A DNA stretch of 64,000 bases from Iodidimonas sp. SYSU 1G8. Lineage in GTDB: Bacteria; Pseudomonadota; Alphaproteobacteria; SMXS01. The position numbers and the translations under genes were made by a program. The stretch spans positions 310,001-374,000 of the forward strand of contig NZ_JBBYXJ010000001.1 of NCBI RefSeq assembly GCF_039655775.1, read 5' to 3'. Positions 32,665 through 43,092 of this stretch are shown one piece after another. The notes beneath the pieces were generated by a model. It searched no databases. It was given only the letters and a program-made list of their open reading frames with translations, and was not told the origin of the DNA. Within the stretch, counting starts at the first letter, position 1. Each line of letters begins with the position of its first letter.

Positions 32665-33765
32665 GTGCGCCTGTTATTCGTCCTTTGTGTGGCGGCCATC
32701 GTCTATGGCTCGCTCTATCCGTTCGCGTTCGTGCCCCATTGGCCGAGCGGCGGCGCCGTGCGCCAATTCCTCGCCACCTGGAATGATCTGCCGTCGCGCG
32801 GCGACATTCTCGGCAACATCCTGCTGTTCGTGCCCTATGGCCTGCTGGGGCGCTTCACGGTGCCGGCGCGCCGGATCGTCTGGACCGGCGCGCTGTTGGC
32901 GGCGGCGCTCCAGATCGCCCAGTTCTGGATCGAGGACAGGGTGCCGCAGATCCAGGATGTGGTCTGGAACATGGCCGGCCTGGCGGCGGGTCTCGGCCTG
33001 GCAAGCCTCACCGTCGTCCAGCGCGGCATGCGGTCCGGCGCCCTGACGTGGTGGCAATCGCCGCCGGCGCTGCTCATCGGCTTCTGGCTGGCGTCGATCG
33101 CGGCGCCGTTCGTGCCCACCATCGACCTGGCGCAGGTGATCGCCAGCCTGAAGCCGCTGCTGAAGGCGCCGGTTCTGGATGCGCCGAAAGTTTTTCAGGC
33201 GCTGGCCGTGTGGCTGGCCATCGGGTGCCTCGTGCAGGAGTTCGTGGCGGACCGGTCGCGGCAGCGGCTCGCCTATCTGGCGGTGCTCGGGCTGGCGTTC
33301 CTGCTCAGGCTGGTGATCGTGGGCAACAGCGTGGCGCTGAACGAGGTGATCGGCATGGCCATCGCCGTGATGTTGTGGTTCTGGCGCGGCGAGCGCACGG
33401 CCGCGCGTCGCGGCATGGCGGGCGTCCTGTTGCTGGCGTCCATCTTCTGGGCCGGACTTCACCCCTTCGTGTTCCGGGAGACTCCCGGATATTTCCTCTG
33501 GCTGCCGTTCGAGGGGCTGCTGATCGGATCGATGCTGCTCAATCTGAAGGCAGTGCTTGCCAAGATATTCCTCTACGGCACGTCGATCTGGCTCCTGAAG
33601 GGGAAGGGGAATCGCTATCCGGTGGCGATCGCCGCGACGATGGCGGTGACCCTGGCCGTGGAGGTCGGGCAGGCGTGGAGCGGCCGAGGCGTGGCCGAAG
33701 TGACCGACCCGTTGATGGCGCTGGCGCTCGGTATCGTGCTGGCAAAATGGAAAAAGGTGCGCTGA
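32665..33765 (+). CDS. VanZ family membrane protein
   Basis: A 366-residue protein with about nine hydrophobic helices. GDILGNILLFVPYGLLGRF and the later IQDVVWNMAGLAAG are the VanZ signature (N-N-L-L-x-F-x-P-x-G, then D-V-x-x-N). A second, weaker copy of the pattern lies near the C-terminus (EVGQAWSGRGVAEVTDPLMA), so the protein looks like a duplicated VanZ unit. The start is a GTG after CGCACC. VanZ relatives influence the cell envelope; no glycopeptide-resistance gene is near. Confidence 0.85.
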   Translation: MRLLFVLCVAAIVYGSLYPFAFVPHWPSGGAVRQFLATWNDLPSRGDILGNILLFVPYGLLGRFTVPARRIVWTGALLAAALQIAQFWIEDRVPQIQDVVWNMAGLAAGLGLASLTVVQRGMRSGALTWWQSPPALLIGFWLASIAAPFVPTIDLAQVIASLKPLLKAPVLDAPKVFQALAVWLAIGCLVQEFVADRSRQRLAYLAVLGLAFLLRLVIVGNSVALNEVIGMAIAVMLWFWRGERTAARRGMAGVLLLASIFWAGLHPFVFRETPGYFLWLPFEGLLIGSMLLNLKAVLAKIFLYGTSIWLLKGKGNRYPVAIAATMAVTLAVEVGQAWSGRGVAEVTDPLMALALGIVLAKWKKVR

Positions 33766-33832
33766 AATACATGACGCCGTTCGTCAAGGTGTGAATTTTG
33801 CATGTCTCCCTTTACGGGCTGTGGAAAAGCGG

Positions 33833-33860
33833 TTGCGTGAAAGCGGTGTCCTGATTATAT
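33833..33860 (+). promoter_or_regulatory. Candidate sigma-70 promoter of dksA
   Basis: TTGCGT at 33833-33838 and TTATAT at 33855-33860 are 16 bases apart and lie 49 bases before the GTG of dksA. The match is moderate and unsupported by anything else. Confidence 0.35.
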
Positions 33861-33908
33861 CTCGGGCCGCTTTCTAGGCACCCTCAACAGCATGGCGGGT
33901 TAGACCAC

Positions 33909-34376
33909 GTGGATAAGATTGTGGATCGGAACAACTCTCAGGTCGCTGTTCACAAGGCCAACGGCATAAAGCTACCGGAAGGCTACGAGCCCTCCACCGA
34001 CGAAGAATTCATGAACCCCACCCAGCTGGCCTACTTCAAGAAGAAGTTGCTGGACTGGAAGGCCGAGATCCTCCGGGAATCGCGCGAAACCCTGGACCAG
34101 CTCCAGGAAGGCGGCATTCAGGAACCGGATCTCGCGGACCGCGCCTCCACCGAAACCGACTGGTCGCTGGAGCTGCGCACACGGGATCGTCAGCGCAAGC
34201 TCATCTCCAAGATCGACGCGGCGCTGCGGCGGATCGAAACCGGCGAGTACGGTTACTGCGAAGTCACGGGCGAGCCCATCGGCCTGAAACGGCTCGAGGC
34301 GCGTCCGGTCGCGACCATGACGCTCGAGGCGCAGGAAGCGCACGAGCGCAAGGAACGCGTTCACCGAGACGACTGA
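33909..34376 (+). CDS. dksA: RNA polymerase-binding transcription factor DksA
   Basis: A 155-residue DksA, which binds the secondary channel of RNA polymerase and works with ppGpp. The coiled coil carries DLADRASTETDWSLELRTRD with the tip Asp-x-x-Asp-x-Ala pattern intact. The zinc finger is degenerate: only the first Cys remains (YGYCEVTGEPIGL, about residue 117), and the later positions read EARPVATMTLEAQE, as in other alphaproteobacteria. The start is GTG at 33909. A strong terminator follows. Confidence 0.95.
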   Translation: MDKIVDRNNSQVAVHKANGIKLPEGYEPSTDEEFMNPTQLAYFKKKLLDWKAEILRESRETLDQLQEGGIQEPDLADRASTETDWSLELRTRDRQRKLISKIDAALRRIETGEYGYCEVTGEPIGLKRLEARPVATMTLEAQEAHERKERVHRDD

Positions 34377-34401
34377 CGCCCTGGGGAGAGCCAAAGTCAG
34401 A

Positions 34402-34433
34402 AAGGCCGGTCTCTGGACCGGCCTTTTCTTTTA
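34402..34433 (+). terminator. Rho-independent terminator after dksA
   Basis: AAGGCCGGTC and GACCGGCCTT form a perfect 10-base stem with a TCTG loop, followed by TTCTTTT. A textbook intrinsic terminator 26 bases after the stop. Confidence 0.95.
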
Positions 34434-34560
34434 GCGCGGACCAGAGAGGGATTCGCCGTAACAAAGAATCGGTCCGGCTCCGCGCAAGTGGGTTCCAGAC
34501 GCGGGACGTTTCGAGAACATTCCTTGATTAGGCATTAAATATCAATGCTTTACATGACCA

Positions 34561-34589
34561 TTGCCAAAAGAGAACAAAACGCGTACATA
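34561..34589 (+). promoter_or_regulatory. recA promoter with SOS (LexA) box in its spacer
   Basis: TTGCCA (34561-34566) and TACATA (34584-34589) are exactly 17 bases apart. GAAC-N7-GTAC (34572-34586) fits the alphaproteobacterial LexA box GAAC-N7-GAAC with one change and lies in the spacer, so bound LexA would block polymerase. The recA ATG is 51 bases downstream of the -10. Confidence 0.6.
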
Positions 34590-34639
34590 TAGCGCGTTGA
34601 ATCGGTCTTGGGCGTGTGAAATAACAGAGGAACAAAGCC

Positions 34640-35719
<1,080 letters not shown>

Positions 35720-35915
35720 CGGAAATTCGATCCATATTGCTGGTGACCGGCACGGCCCGTCCGTGACCGGTCATCCGCGTGTTTCGCAGGCGCGGCCGGC
35801 GCATGGCCGCCGCCATGCGGGTGCGCTGGACTTGGTTCCGGGCAGACGCTAAAAGCGGACCGCTCGGTTTGTGCCGGAGCGATAGGATGATACTGGGCAA
35901 GGGGATGGAGCGGCC

Positions 35916-38573
35916 GTGAAGAGCGCCAACGAAATCAGGCGGGCCTTTCTCGATTTTTTCGGGCGGAATGGCCACACCGTCGTGCCGTCGGCGCCGCTCG
36001 TGCCGCATAACGACCCCACGCTCATGTTCACCAATGCCGGCATGGTGCCGTTCAAGAACGTCTTCACGGGCAACGAGACGCGCGACTACGTGCGCGCCGC
36101 CTCCAGCCAGAAGTGCGTGCGCGCCGGCGGCAAGCACAACGATCTGGACAATGTGGGCTACACCGCCCGCCACCACACCTTCTTCGAGATGCTCGGCAAC
36201 TTCTCGTTCGGCGACTATTTCAAGCCGGACGCCATCGAGTTTGGCTGGTCGCTGCTGACCAGGGATTTCGGCATCGACCCGAACCGTCTCACGGTCACCG
36301 TCTATCATGAAGACGAAGAGGCCGCGGGACTGTGGAAGAAGATCGCCGGCCTCTCCGATGACCGGATCATCCGCATCGCGACCTCGGACAATTTCTGGTC
36401 CATGGGCGATACCGGCCCGTGCGGTCCGTGCTCGGAGATCTTCTACGATCATGGCGATCACATTCCCGGCGGACCGCCCGGTTCGGCCAACGAGGATGGC
36501 GATCGCTTCGTCGAGATCTGGAACCTGGTGTTCATGCAGTTCGAGCAGGTGACGCCGGACAAGCGCATCAGCCTGCCCAAACCCAGCATCGACACCGGCA
36601 TGGGCCTGGAGCGCGTCACGGCGGTGCTGCAGGGCGTGCACGACAATTACGACACCGATCTGCTGCGGGTGCTGATCGAGGCCTCGGCCGACGCGACCAA
36701 CACCGATCCGGACGGTGCGCAAAAGGTCTCGCATCGGGTCATCGCCGATCATTTGCGCGCCTGTTCGTTCCTGATCGCCGACGGCGTGCTGCCGTCCAAT
36801 GAGGGGCGCGGCTACGTGCTGCGCCGGATCATGCGCCGCGCCATGCGCCACGCCCACATGCTGGGCGCGCAGGAGCCGCTGATGTACCGGCTGGTGCCGG
36901 CCCTGACCAACGAGATGGGCCAGGCCTATCCCGAACTGAACCGCGCCGCGGCCCTGGTCACCGAGACGTTCCGCCTCGAGGAAACCCGTTTCCGCGTGAC
37001 GCTGGAACGCGGCCTGCGACTTCTCGATGAAGAACTGGAGAGGCTGCCGTCCGGCTCGAAGTTGCCGGGCGAGGTCGCGTTCAAGCTCTACGACACGTAT
37101 GGCTTCCCTCTTGATCTGACCGAGGACGCGCTTCGCGCCCAGGGCCGCGCCGTCGAACAGGAAGGCTTCGTCGCGGCCATGGCCCGCCAGAAGGCGGAGG
37201 CGCGCAAGGCCTGGGCCGGCTCCGGCGAGACCGCCACCGAATCCCTGTGGTTCGAAATCCGCGAGGAGCACGGCGCCACCGAGTTCCTCGGCTATGACGC
37301 CACCGACGCGGAAGGCAAGATCGTCGCCATCGTCCGTGACGGCAAGCCTGTCGATGTGGCCGAAGCGGGCGACGAGATTTCCGTCGTCGCCAACCAGACC
37401 CCGTTCTACGGCGAGTCCGGCGGTCAGATGGGCGACACGGGTACGCTCGTGGCCGATACCGGCGAGATCGAGATCACGGATACACGCAAGGTGCTCGGCG
37501 CGCTGCACGTGCATGTGGGCAAGGTGAAAGCCGGCCCGGTCGCGGTCGGCGACGTGGTGCAGATGCATGTGGACGCGGATCGCCGCGACCGCCTGCGCGC
37601 CAATCACTCGGCCACTCATCTCGCGCATGAAGCCTTGCGGCAGGTTGTCGGCCCGCATGTGACCCAGAAGGGCTCGCTCGTCGCGCCGGAGCGCCTGCGT
37701 TTCGACATCTCGCACCAGGCACCGCTCACCCCGGAGCAGATCGCCGCGGTGGAGGAACGGGTGAACCGGCAGATCCGCCGCAACGTCGAAGTGTCGACGC
37801 GGCTGATGACGCCCGATGATGCCGTGCAGGCCGGCGCGCTGGCGCTGTTCGGCGAAAAGTATGGCGATGAGGTTCGGGTGGTCGGCATGGGGCTGGGCGA
37901 GGATCCGTCACGTTCCAATTTCTCGGTCGAGTTGTGCGGCGGCACCCATGTCCGCCGCACCGGCGATATCGGCCTGTTCAAGATCGTGGGACAGGGCGCC
38001 GTATCGGCGGGCGTGCGCCGCGTCGAGGCCATGACCGGCGAGGGCGCGGTAGACTATGTGACCCAGCAGGAAAAGCTCCTGTCCCAGGCGGCGTCGGCCG
38101 TGAAGGCGTCTCCTTCCGAGCTTCCCGAGCGTATCGCGGCGCTCCTCAACGACCGGCGCAGGCTGGAGCGTGAACTGGCCGATGCCAAGAAGGCGCTCGC
38201 GCTCGGCGGCGGCACCGGCCGCAGCGCCAATGACGACGTACGCGAGATCGGCTCGGTAAAGATGATCGCCCGCAAGCTGGACGGCGTCTCGGCCAAGGAT
38301 CTTCGCGGCATGATCGATGAAGCCAAGAAGTCATTGGGCTCGGGCATCGCCGCCTTCGTCGCCGTGGCCGATGGCAAGGTGTCCGTCGCGGTCGGCGTCA
38401 CCGCCGATCTGACCGACAAGCTCAGCGCCGTCGATCTCGTGCGCGCGGGCGCGGAAGCGCTGGGTGGCAAGGGCGGCGGCGGCCGCCCCGACATGGCCCA
38501 GGCCGGCGGTCCCGACGTGGAAAAGGCGCAGGACGCGCTCGACGCCATCGAAGCGGCGGTCGCGGCGGCATAA
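35916..38573 (+). CDS. alaS: Alanyl-tRNA synthetase
   Basis: An 885-residue class II synthetase. Motif 1 region [20 protein letters not shown], aminoacylation core [19 protein letters not shown], editing-domain zinc ligands in [12 protein letters not shown] (HxxxH) and CGGTHV, and the C-terminal DHHA1-like C-Ala domain rich in GGGG. The start is GTG 35916. The length is that of a complete enzyme. It is downstream of recA with 196 bases between, and has its own terminator. Confidence 0.98.
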   Translation: MKSANEIRRAFLDFFGRNGHTVVPSAPLVPHNDPTLMFTNAGMVPFKNVFTGNETRDYVRAASSQKCVRAGGKHNDLDNVGYTARHHTFFEMLGNFSFGDYFKPDAIEFGWSLLTRDFGIDPNRLTVTVYHEDEEAAGLWKKIAGLSDDRIIRIATSDNFWSMGDTGPCGPCSEIFYDHGDHIPGGPPGSANEDGDRFVEIWNLVFMQFEQVTPDKRISLPKPSIDTGMGLERVTAVLQGVHDNYDTDLLRVLIEASADATNTDPDGAQKVSHRVIADHLRACSFLIADGVLPSNEGRGYVLRRIMRRAMRHAHMLGAQEPLMYRLVPALTNEMGQAYPELNRAAALVTETFRLEETRFRVTLERGLRLLDEELERLPSGSKLPGEVAFKLYDTYGFPLDLTEDALRAQGRAVEQEGFVAAMARQKAEARKAWAGSGETATESLWFEIREEHGATEFLGYDATDAEGKIVAIVRDGKPVDVAEAGDEISVVANQTPFYGESGGQMGDTGTLVADTGEIEITDTRKVLGALHVHVGKVKAGPVAVGDVVQMHVDADRRDRLRANHSATHLAHEALRQVVGPHVTQKGSLVAPERLRFDISHQAPLTPEQIAAVEERVNRQIRRNVEVSTRLMTPDDAVQAGALALFGEKYGDEVRVVGMGLGEDPSRSNFSVELCGGTHVRRTGDIGLFKIVGQGAVSAGVRRVEAMTGEGAVDYVTQQEKLLSQAASAVKASPSELPERIAALLNDRRRLERELADAKKALALGGGTGRSANDDVREIGSVKMIARKLDGVSAKDLRGMIDEAKKSLGSGIAAFVAVADGKVSVAVGVTADLTDKLSAVDLVRAGAEALGGKGGGGRPDMAQAGGPDVEKAQDALDAIEAAVAAA

Positions 38574-38586
38574 TCCGGAAATCATG

Positions 38587-38626
38587 AAAGCCGTCATCCT
38601 CTAGGTGGGGATGGCGGCTTTTTCTT
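38587..38626 (+). terminator. Rho-independent terminator after alaS
   Basis: AAAGCCGTCATCC and GGATGGCGGCTTT form a 13-base stem with one G-T pair, with TTCTTG following. Confidence 0.92.
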
Positions 38627-38645
38627 GTCCGCTGACGATGCGCGG

Positions 38646-38682
38646 ACAGAAAAAGGGCGGCGCAGTCGCCCGCGCCGCCCTT
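38646..38682 (-). terminator. Rho-independent terminator after icd
   Basis: On the minus strand AAGGGCGGCGC and GCGCCGCCCTT form a perfect 11-base stem with an 8-base loop, followed by TTTCTG. It ends the icd transcript and separates it from alaS, which ends in its own hairpin only 20 bases away. Confidence 0.92.
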
Positions 38683-38703
38683 CCGATCTAATGCATGACG
38701 TGC

Positions 38704-39918
38704 TTAGGCGAGCGCCTTCTGCAGGTTCTCGTCCAGCTTGGCCAGGAAGTCCTGGGTGGTCATCCAGGGCTGGTCGGGGCTGACCAGGATCGCCAGATCC
38801 TTGGTCATGAAGCCGGATTCGATGGCATCGACGCAGACCTTTTCCAGGGTCTCGGCGAAACGCACCACGTCCGGCGTCTCGTCCAGCTTGCCGCGATGGG
38901 CAAGGCCGCGCGTCCAGGCGAAGATCGAGGCGACCGGGTTGGTCGAGGTGGCTTCACCGCGCTGGTGCTGGCGGTAATGGCGGGTGACGGTGCCGTGCGC
39001 GGCTTCCGCCTCGCAGGTCTTGCCATCGGGGGTCAGCAGCACCGAGCTCATCATGCCCAGCGAGCCGAAGCCCTGCGCGACGGTGTCGGACTGCACGTCG
39101 CCATCGTAGTTCTTGCAGGCCCAGACGAACGCGCCGTCCCACTTCAGGGCCGAGGCGACCATGTCGTCGATCAGGCGGTGTTCGTAGATGACACCGGCTT
39201 CCTTGAACTTCGCCGCGAATTCGTTGTCGAACACTTCCTGGAACAGGTCCTTGAACCGGCCGTCATAGGCTTTCAGGATGGTGTTCTTGGTGGACAGGTA
39301 GACCGGCCACTTGCGGTCGAGGCCATAGTTCAGGCAGGCACGGGCGAAATCGCGAATGGAATCGTCCAGGTTGTACATGCCCATCGCCACGCCGGCGCTC
39401 GGGAACTGGAACACTTCATATTCGATCGGCTCACCGCCGCCTTCGGGCTCGAACTTCATGGTCAGCTTGCCGGCGCCGGGCACCTTGAAGTCGGTCGCGC
39501 GGTACTGGTCGCCGAAGGCATGACGGCCGATGACGATCGGCTTGGTCCAGCCCGGCACCAGACGCGGAATGTTGGTGCAGACGATCGGCTCGCGGAACAC
39601 GGTGCCGCCCAGAATGTTGCGGATCGTGCCGTTGGGCGACTTCCACATCTTCTTCAGCTTGAATTCCTCGACACGCGCTTCGTCCGGGGTGATGGTCGCG
39701 CACTTCACGCCGACGCCGTACTGCTTGATGGCGTTGGCGGCGTCGATCGTCACCTGATCGTCGGTGGCATCGCGGTGTTCCATGCCCAGATCGTAGTATT
39801 TCAGGTCGATGTCCAGGTACGGAAGGATCAGGCGATCCTTGATGAAGCTCCAGATGATCCGGGTCATTTCATCGCCGTCCAGCTCAACGACCGGATTCTT
39901 GACTTTGATTTTCGCCAT
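38704..39918 (-). CDS. icd: NADP-dependent isocitrate dehydrogenase, eukaryote-like type
   Basis: A 404-residue enzyme of the TCA cycle converting isocitrate to 2-oxoglutarate and CO2. [20 protein letters not shown] at the N-terminus, [19 protein letters not shown], the [20 protein letters not shown] stretch and the [20 protein letters not shown] stretch are those of the mitochondrial-type NADP-IDH, not the E. coli Icd type. Metal-binding Asp residues are in the [10 protein letters not shown] block. It is the second gene of a pair with the LOG-family gene (130 bases between). Confidence 0.96.
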   Translation of the reverse strand: MAKIKVKNPVVELDGDEMTRIIWSFIKDRLILPYLDIDLKYYDLGMEHRDATDDQVTIDAANAIKQYGVGVKCATITPDEARVEEFKLKKMWKSPNGTIRNILGGTVFREPIVCTNIPRLVPGWTKPIVIGRHAFGDQYRATDFKVPGAGKLTMKFEPEGGGEPIEYEVFQFPSAGVAMGMYNLDDSIRDFARACLNYGLDRKWPVYLSTKNTILKAYDGRFKDLFQEVFDNEFAAKFKEAGVIYEHRLIDDMVASALKWDGAFVWACKNYDGDVQSDTVAQGFGSLGMMSSVLLTPDGKTCEAEAAHGTVTRHYRQHQRGEATSTNPVASIFAWTRGLAHRGKLDETPDVVRFAETLEKVCVDAIESGFMTKDLAILVSPDQPWMTTQDFLAKLDENLQKALA

Positions 39919-40048
39919 TGTTGTTTCTTCCTTCTAATCACGCGTGAACGGGACGGAAAAGTCGCGGCACCATAGCATCGGGTCCGGCGTCGGAAAAGCA
40001 TTGGACCGGGAAATTTCAGGATGGCTGTAATGCACCCGGCGCGCCCTG

Positions 40049-40633
40049 TCAGGTCCAGTCCGTGAAAGGATGAATCGTCGGGGGGCGGGCATTCCCCAGC
40101 GCGGCCAGCACGTGCTGGACGTCATCGACGATTTCATAGAGATCGAGATCGCTCTCGGCGCAGAAGCCGGCATCGGCGCGGTCCCGCATCAGCGCCGCGA
40201 AATGGCCCCAGGCACCGCCGACGTTCAGCAGGAGCACGGGCTTGTCATGGATTCCCAACTGCCGCCAGGACAGGATCTCCACCGTTTCCTCCAGCGTGCC
40301 GATCCCTCCGGGCAGGGCGATGAAGGCATCCGACAGGTCGAACATCATGCGCTTGCGGTCGTGCATGCTGTCGACGACATGCAGTTCGGTCAGGCCCTGT
40401 TTGATCAGTTCCCTGGTGGCGAGATGGCGCGGCATGACGCCGGTGACCTGCCCGCCGGCATCGAGCGCCGCCTGGGCGACCACATCCATCAGGCCGATGC
40501 CGCCGGCGCCATAGACCAGGCGGATGCCGTTCTCGCCCAGAAGGCGGCCCAGCGCCGCCGCCGCCCTGGCCATGGCGGGATCACGGCCGCGCCGCGATCC
40601 GCAGAACACGCAGATTGATGCAGGCAGGACCAT
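40049..40633 (-). CDS. LOG-family phosphoribohydrolase (TIGR00730)
   Basis: A 194-residue Rossmann-fold protein. ICVFCGSRRGRDP opens the fold, ENGIRLVYGAGGIGLMD follows and the catalytic LPGGIGTLEETVEILSW motif carries Arg-independent PGGxGTxxE. Relatives release free cytokinin-like bases or act on AMP and other nucleoside monophosphates. The link with the isocitrate dehydrogenase gene is only positional. Confidence 0.93.
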   Translation of the reverse strand: MVLPASICVFCGSRRGRDPAMARAAAALGRLLGENGIRLVYGAGGIGLMDVVAQAALDAGGQVTGVMPRHLATRELIKQGLTELHVVDSMHDRKRMMFDLSDAFIALPGGIGTLEETVEILSWRQLGIHDKPVLLLNVGGAWGHFAALMRDRADAGFCAESDLDLYEIVDDVQHVLAALGNARPPTIHPFTDWT

Positions 40634-40824
40634 CAGCCCTCGCTCCCCATTGTCACAGGACGGCCTTGGCCGCGTGCTTCAGTCTTACAGGAGGATTTCG
40701 TTGCAGTGCAACACCGCCTGACCTTATGGTTCGCGCGCGTGGACACACGTGCTTTTTGCCCTAGGTGACAAGAGGCACGGTGCAGGGTGTCCGGCGCGGT
40801 GCAGGTCATTGGAAAGAAATCAGC

Positions 40825-41769
40825 GTGCGCATTCCCATCGTGCCCATCGTTGTCGCCGCCGCCATCATCGCGGGTGGGATCGTCGCGTTCCGTGGTTCGA
40901 GCGACGACGCGCCGCAGATCGCGGTCGGCGAGTCGTCCGGCATGGAATCGAGCGTGACGACTCCGGCGCCAGTCATCGATTTTGACGTGATTCGGATCAG
41001 CCGCGAAGGCTCGGGGGTTATCGCCGGCGATAGCGAGCCCGGCGCCTTCATCGACGTCCTGGTTGATGGGGTGTCGATTGGCAAGGCACGGGCTAGCGAA
41101 ACCGGTGCCTGGGAACTTGTGTTCGCCGCGCCGCTGCAACCGGGCGCCCGCGCATTGAGCCTGACCGCGACCCTGCCCGGCGGACTGGAAGCGCAGTCGC
41201 GCAATATCATCGTGGTGGCGGTACCGCCAGCAAAGACCGACGGCCCGACCGATGACGATGGCGCCATTGCCGTCCTGACGCCGCGCGATGGCAGCGCCGC
41301 CAGCCGTGTGCTCCAACGCCCCGGGGCACTGCGGCCAAAGGTCGAGGTCGGCCTCGACATCATCGATCGCCTGCCGTCCGGTGTCGTGGTCGTTTCCGGC
41401 CACTCGGCGCCGTCGGCGCAGGTTCGCCTGTCGCTCGACGGGACGGCCGTCGGGACGGCGTCGGCCGACGACAAGGGCCGCTGGAGCCTGGCACTCGAGA
41501 AGGCGCCTGGAATAGGCGGACATATTCTGCGCATGGACCAGATCGGCGTCGAGGACAGCGTGGCGCTCAGGGTCGAGCAGGTGTTCGACCTCACCGCGAC
41601 GCTCAGGATGTCGCCTAGCGACGGCAAGGTCGCCGTCGTCCGCGACATGGATGTCTGGCACGTGGTGCGGGCGCTGCCGTCCGGCGGCACGCTCTATACC
41701 CAGATTTTCCAGCTCGACAAGGGGCAGGAGCGGCACCCGGTCACCAATGCACCGGTCGTGCTGCGCTGA
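40825..41769 (+). CDS. Membrane-anchored Ig-like repeat protein, degenerate LysM-type tail
   Basis: A 314-residue protein with one N-terminal helix (PIVPIVVAAAIIAGGIVAFR, no cleavage site) and two Ig-like repeats of about 75 residues: GVIAGDSEPGAFIDVLVDGV with GAWELVFAAPLQPG, and VVVSGHSAPSAQVRLSLDGT with GRWSLALEKAPGIGGH. Related alphaproteobacterial proteins end in a LysM domain for peptidoglycan; here the tail (VVRDMDVWHVVRALPSGGTL) only partly resembles LysM. GTG 40825 follows GGAAAG. It lies upstream of a glycosyltransferase gene and probably has its domain outside the membrane. Confidence 0.75.
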   Translation: MRIPIVPIVVAAAIIAGGIVAFRGSSDDAPQIAVGESSGMESSVTTPAPVIDFDVIRISREGSGVIAGDSEPGAFIDVLVDGVSIGKARASETGAWELVFAAPLQPGARALSLTATLPGGLEAQSRNIIVVAVPPAKTDGPTDDDGAIAVLTPRDGSAASRVLQRPGALRPKVEVGLDIIDRLPSGVVVVSGHSAPSAQVRLSLDGTAVGTASADDKGRWSLALEKAPGIGGHILRMDQIGVEDSVALRVEQVFDLTATLRMSPSDGKVAVVRDMDVWHVVRALPSGGTLYTQIFQLDKGQERHPVTNAPVVLR

Positions 41770-41859
41770 CCTTGACGGTGCGTTGTCCGTTGTTGCCGCC
41801 GGAGAATTGACCGACAATAGGTTGGCGTTCAGCATCCACCGCCCGCAAGGGGCTCGTTC

Positions 41860-43092
41860 GTGACCGACCGGCCGGCCAAGTGCCTTCTCATCGCCCGAAA
41901 CTTTCCGCCGGTCATTGGGGGATCGGCCATGGTCTATGACCAGCTGGCCAGTCACGCCGGTGGCCGGATCGTCGTGCTCACCGGCCGTCACGACATCGAG
42001 ACGGGCCTCGAATTACCGGGCTGGCGCGGGCTGGACGAGAGCCGCGCCTACCCGATCGCCCGGGTGGACTGGCTGCGGCCGCGCGAGAGCCGCCGGCGTC
42101 CTGGCTTGCTGTCGGCCGGCGCGGCGCTTCTGGCCGACTACTGGACGCGTCTGAAGGTCACCGCCGCCATCCTCCGTCTGTGCCTCACCCATGACATCAG
42201 GGTCGTTTGCATCGGCGAGTTGATCTCTCTGGGATGGATCGCTTCGGCCCTGCGCCTCGTGCCGGGCATGCGCAGTATCTGCTTTATCCATGGCGAGGAA
42301 ATCACCACCGAGTTCGGCTACCGGCGCTTCGCCCGTAACCGTGCCCGCTCGCTGCGTCATGCCGATGCGGTGGTGGCGGTGAGTTCCTATACCCGCGAGC
42401 AGCTGGTGGCGCTGATGGGCACCGATCCGGCGAAGATCGAGGTGATCAACAATGGCGTGGACTTGGACCGCTTCCGCCCAGTGGCGGAACGGGCGGACCT
42501 CGTGGCGCGATACGGCCTCGCCGGTCGTAGAACCATACTCACCATCAGCCGCCTGATGGAAAAGAAGGGTATCGACAGTACGCTTTACGCGCTCGCCGGA
42601 TTGGTCGAGGCCCGGCCCGACCTGTGTTACCTGATCGTCGGGGATGGCGAATTTCGCGCCGCGCTGGAGGCATTGGTGTGTGAACTCCATCTCGAGGGCC
42701 ATGTCGTCTTCACCGGGTCCGTGAAGGTGGAAGAACTCGCCGATCATTATGCGCTCGGGGACTTTTTCGTGATGCCGAACCGCCGCATGCCCGATGGTGA
42801 CACGGAAGGCTTCGGCCTGGTGTTTCTCGAGGCCAATGCCTGTCGCAAGGCGGTGATCGGAGGGCGCGACGGCGGCGTGGTCGATGCCGTTGTCGATGGT
42901 GAAACCGGTCTGCTGGTCAATGGTCACAGTATCGAGTCCATCCGCGCCGCGATGGCCGCGCTCCTCGACGATCCCGAGCGGCGCGACCGCATGGCGGAAG
43001 CGGGCTATCGCCGTGCGCTCGGGTCAGGCTGGCCATCGCGCGCGGACCAGTTCATGGCGCTCGTCGACCGGTTGGGAGGACGCGCCCGATGA
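41860..43092 (+). CDS. Glycosyltransferase family 4 protein
   Basis: A 410-residue GT-B glycosyltransferase. The acceptor-side domain starts NFPPVIGGSAMVYDQLASHA; the donor domain has VINNGVDLDRF, the LTISRLMEKKGID core, YLIVGDGEFRAALEALV, VVFTGSVKVEELADHYALGD and the E-x7-E nucleotide-sugar motif in DTEGFGLVFLEANACRKAV. It probably adds a hexose to a lipid-linked or surface acceptor; the sugar is not readable. The start is GTG 41860. It overlaps the sulfotransferase gene by 4 bases as ATGA, so product of one may be substrate of the other. Confidence 0.92.
   Translation: MTDRPAKCLLIARNFPPVIGGSAMVYDQLASHAGGRIVVLTGRHDIETGLELPGWRGLDESRAYPIARVDWLRPRESRRRPGLLSAGAALLADYWTRLKVTAAILRLCLTHDIRVVCIGELISLGWIASALRLVPGMRSICFIHGEEITTEFGYRRFARNRARSLRHADAVVAVSSYTREQLVALMGTDPAKIEVINNGVDLDRFRPVAERADLVARYGLAGRRTILTISRLMEKKGIDSTLYALAGLVEARPDLCYLIVGDGEFRAALEALVCELHLEGHVVFTGSVKVEELADHYALGDFFVMPNRRMPDGDTEGFGLVFLEANACRKAVIGGRDGGVVDAVVDGETGLLVNGHSIESIRAAMAALLDDPERRDRMAEAGYRRALGSGWPSRADQFMALVDRLGGRAR

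Noticed and set aside
38587-38682. A single long inverted repeat or mobile-element end between alaS and icd
   Set aside because: It resolves into two separate intrinsic terminators, one for each convergent gene.
40825-41769. A LysM peptidoglycan-binding protein
   Set aside because: The tail only loosely resembles LysM and lacks the full motif; Ig-like repeat protein is the safer call.
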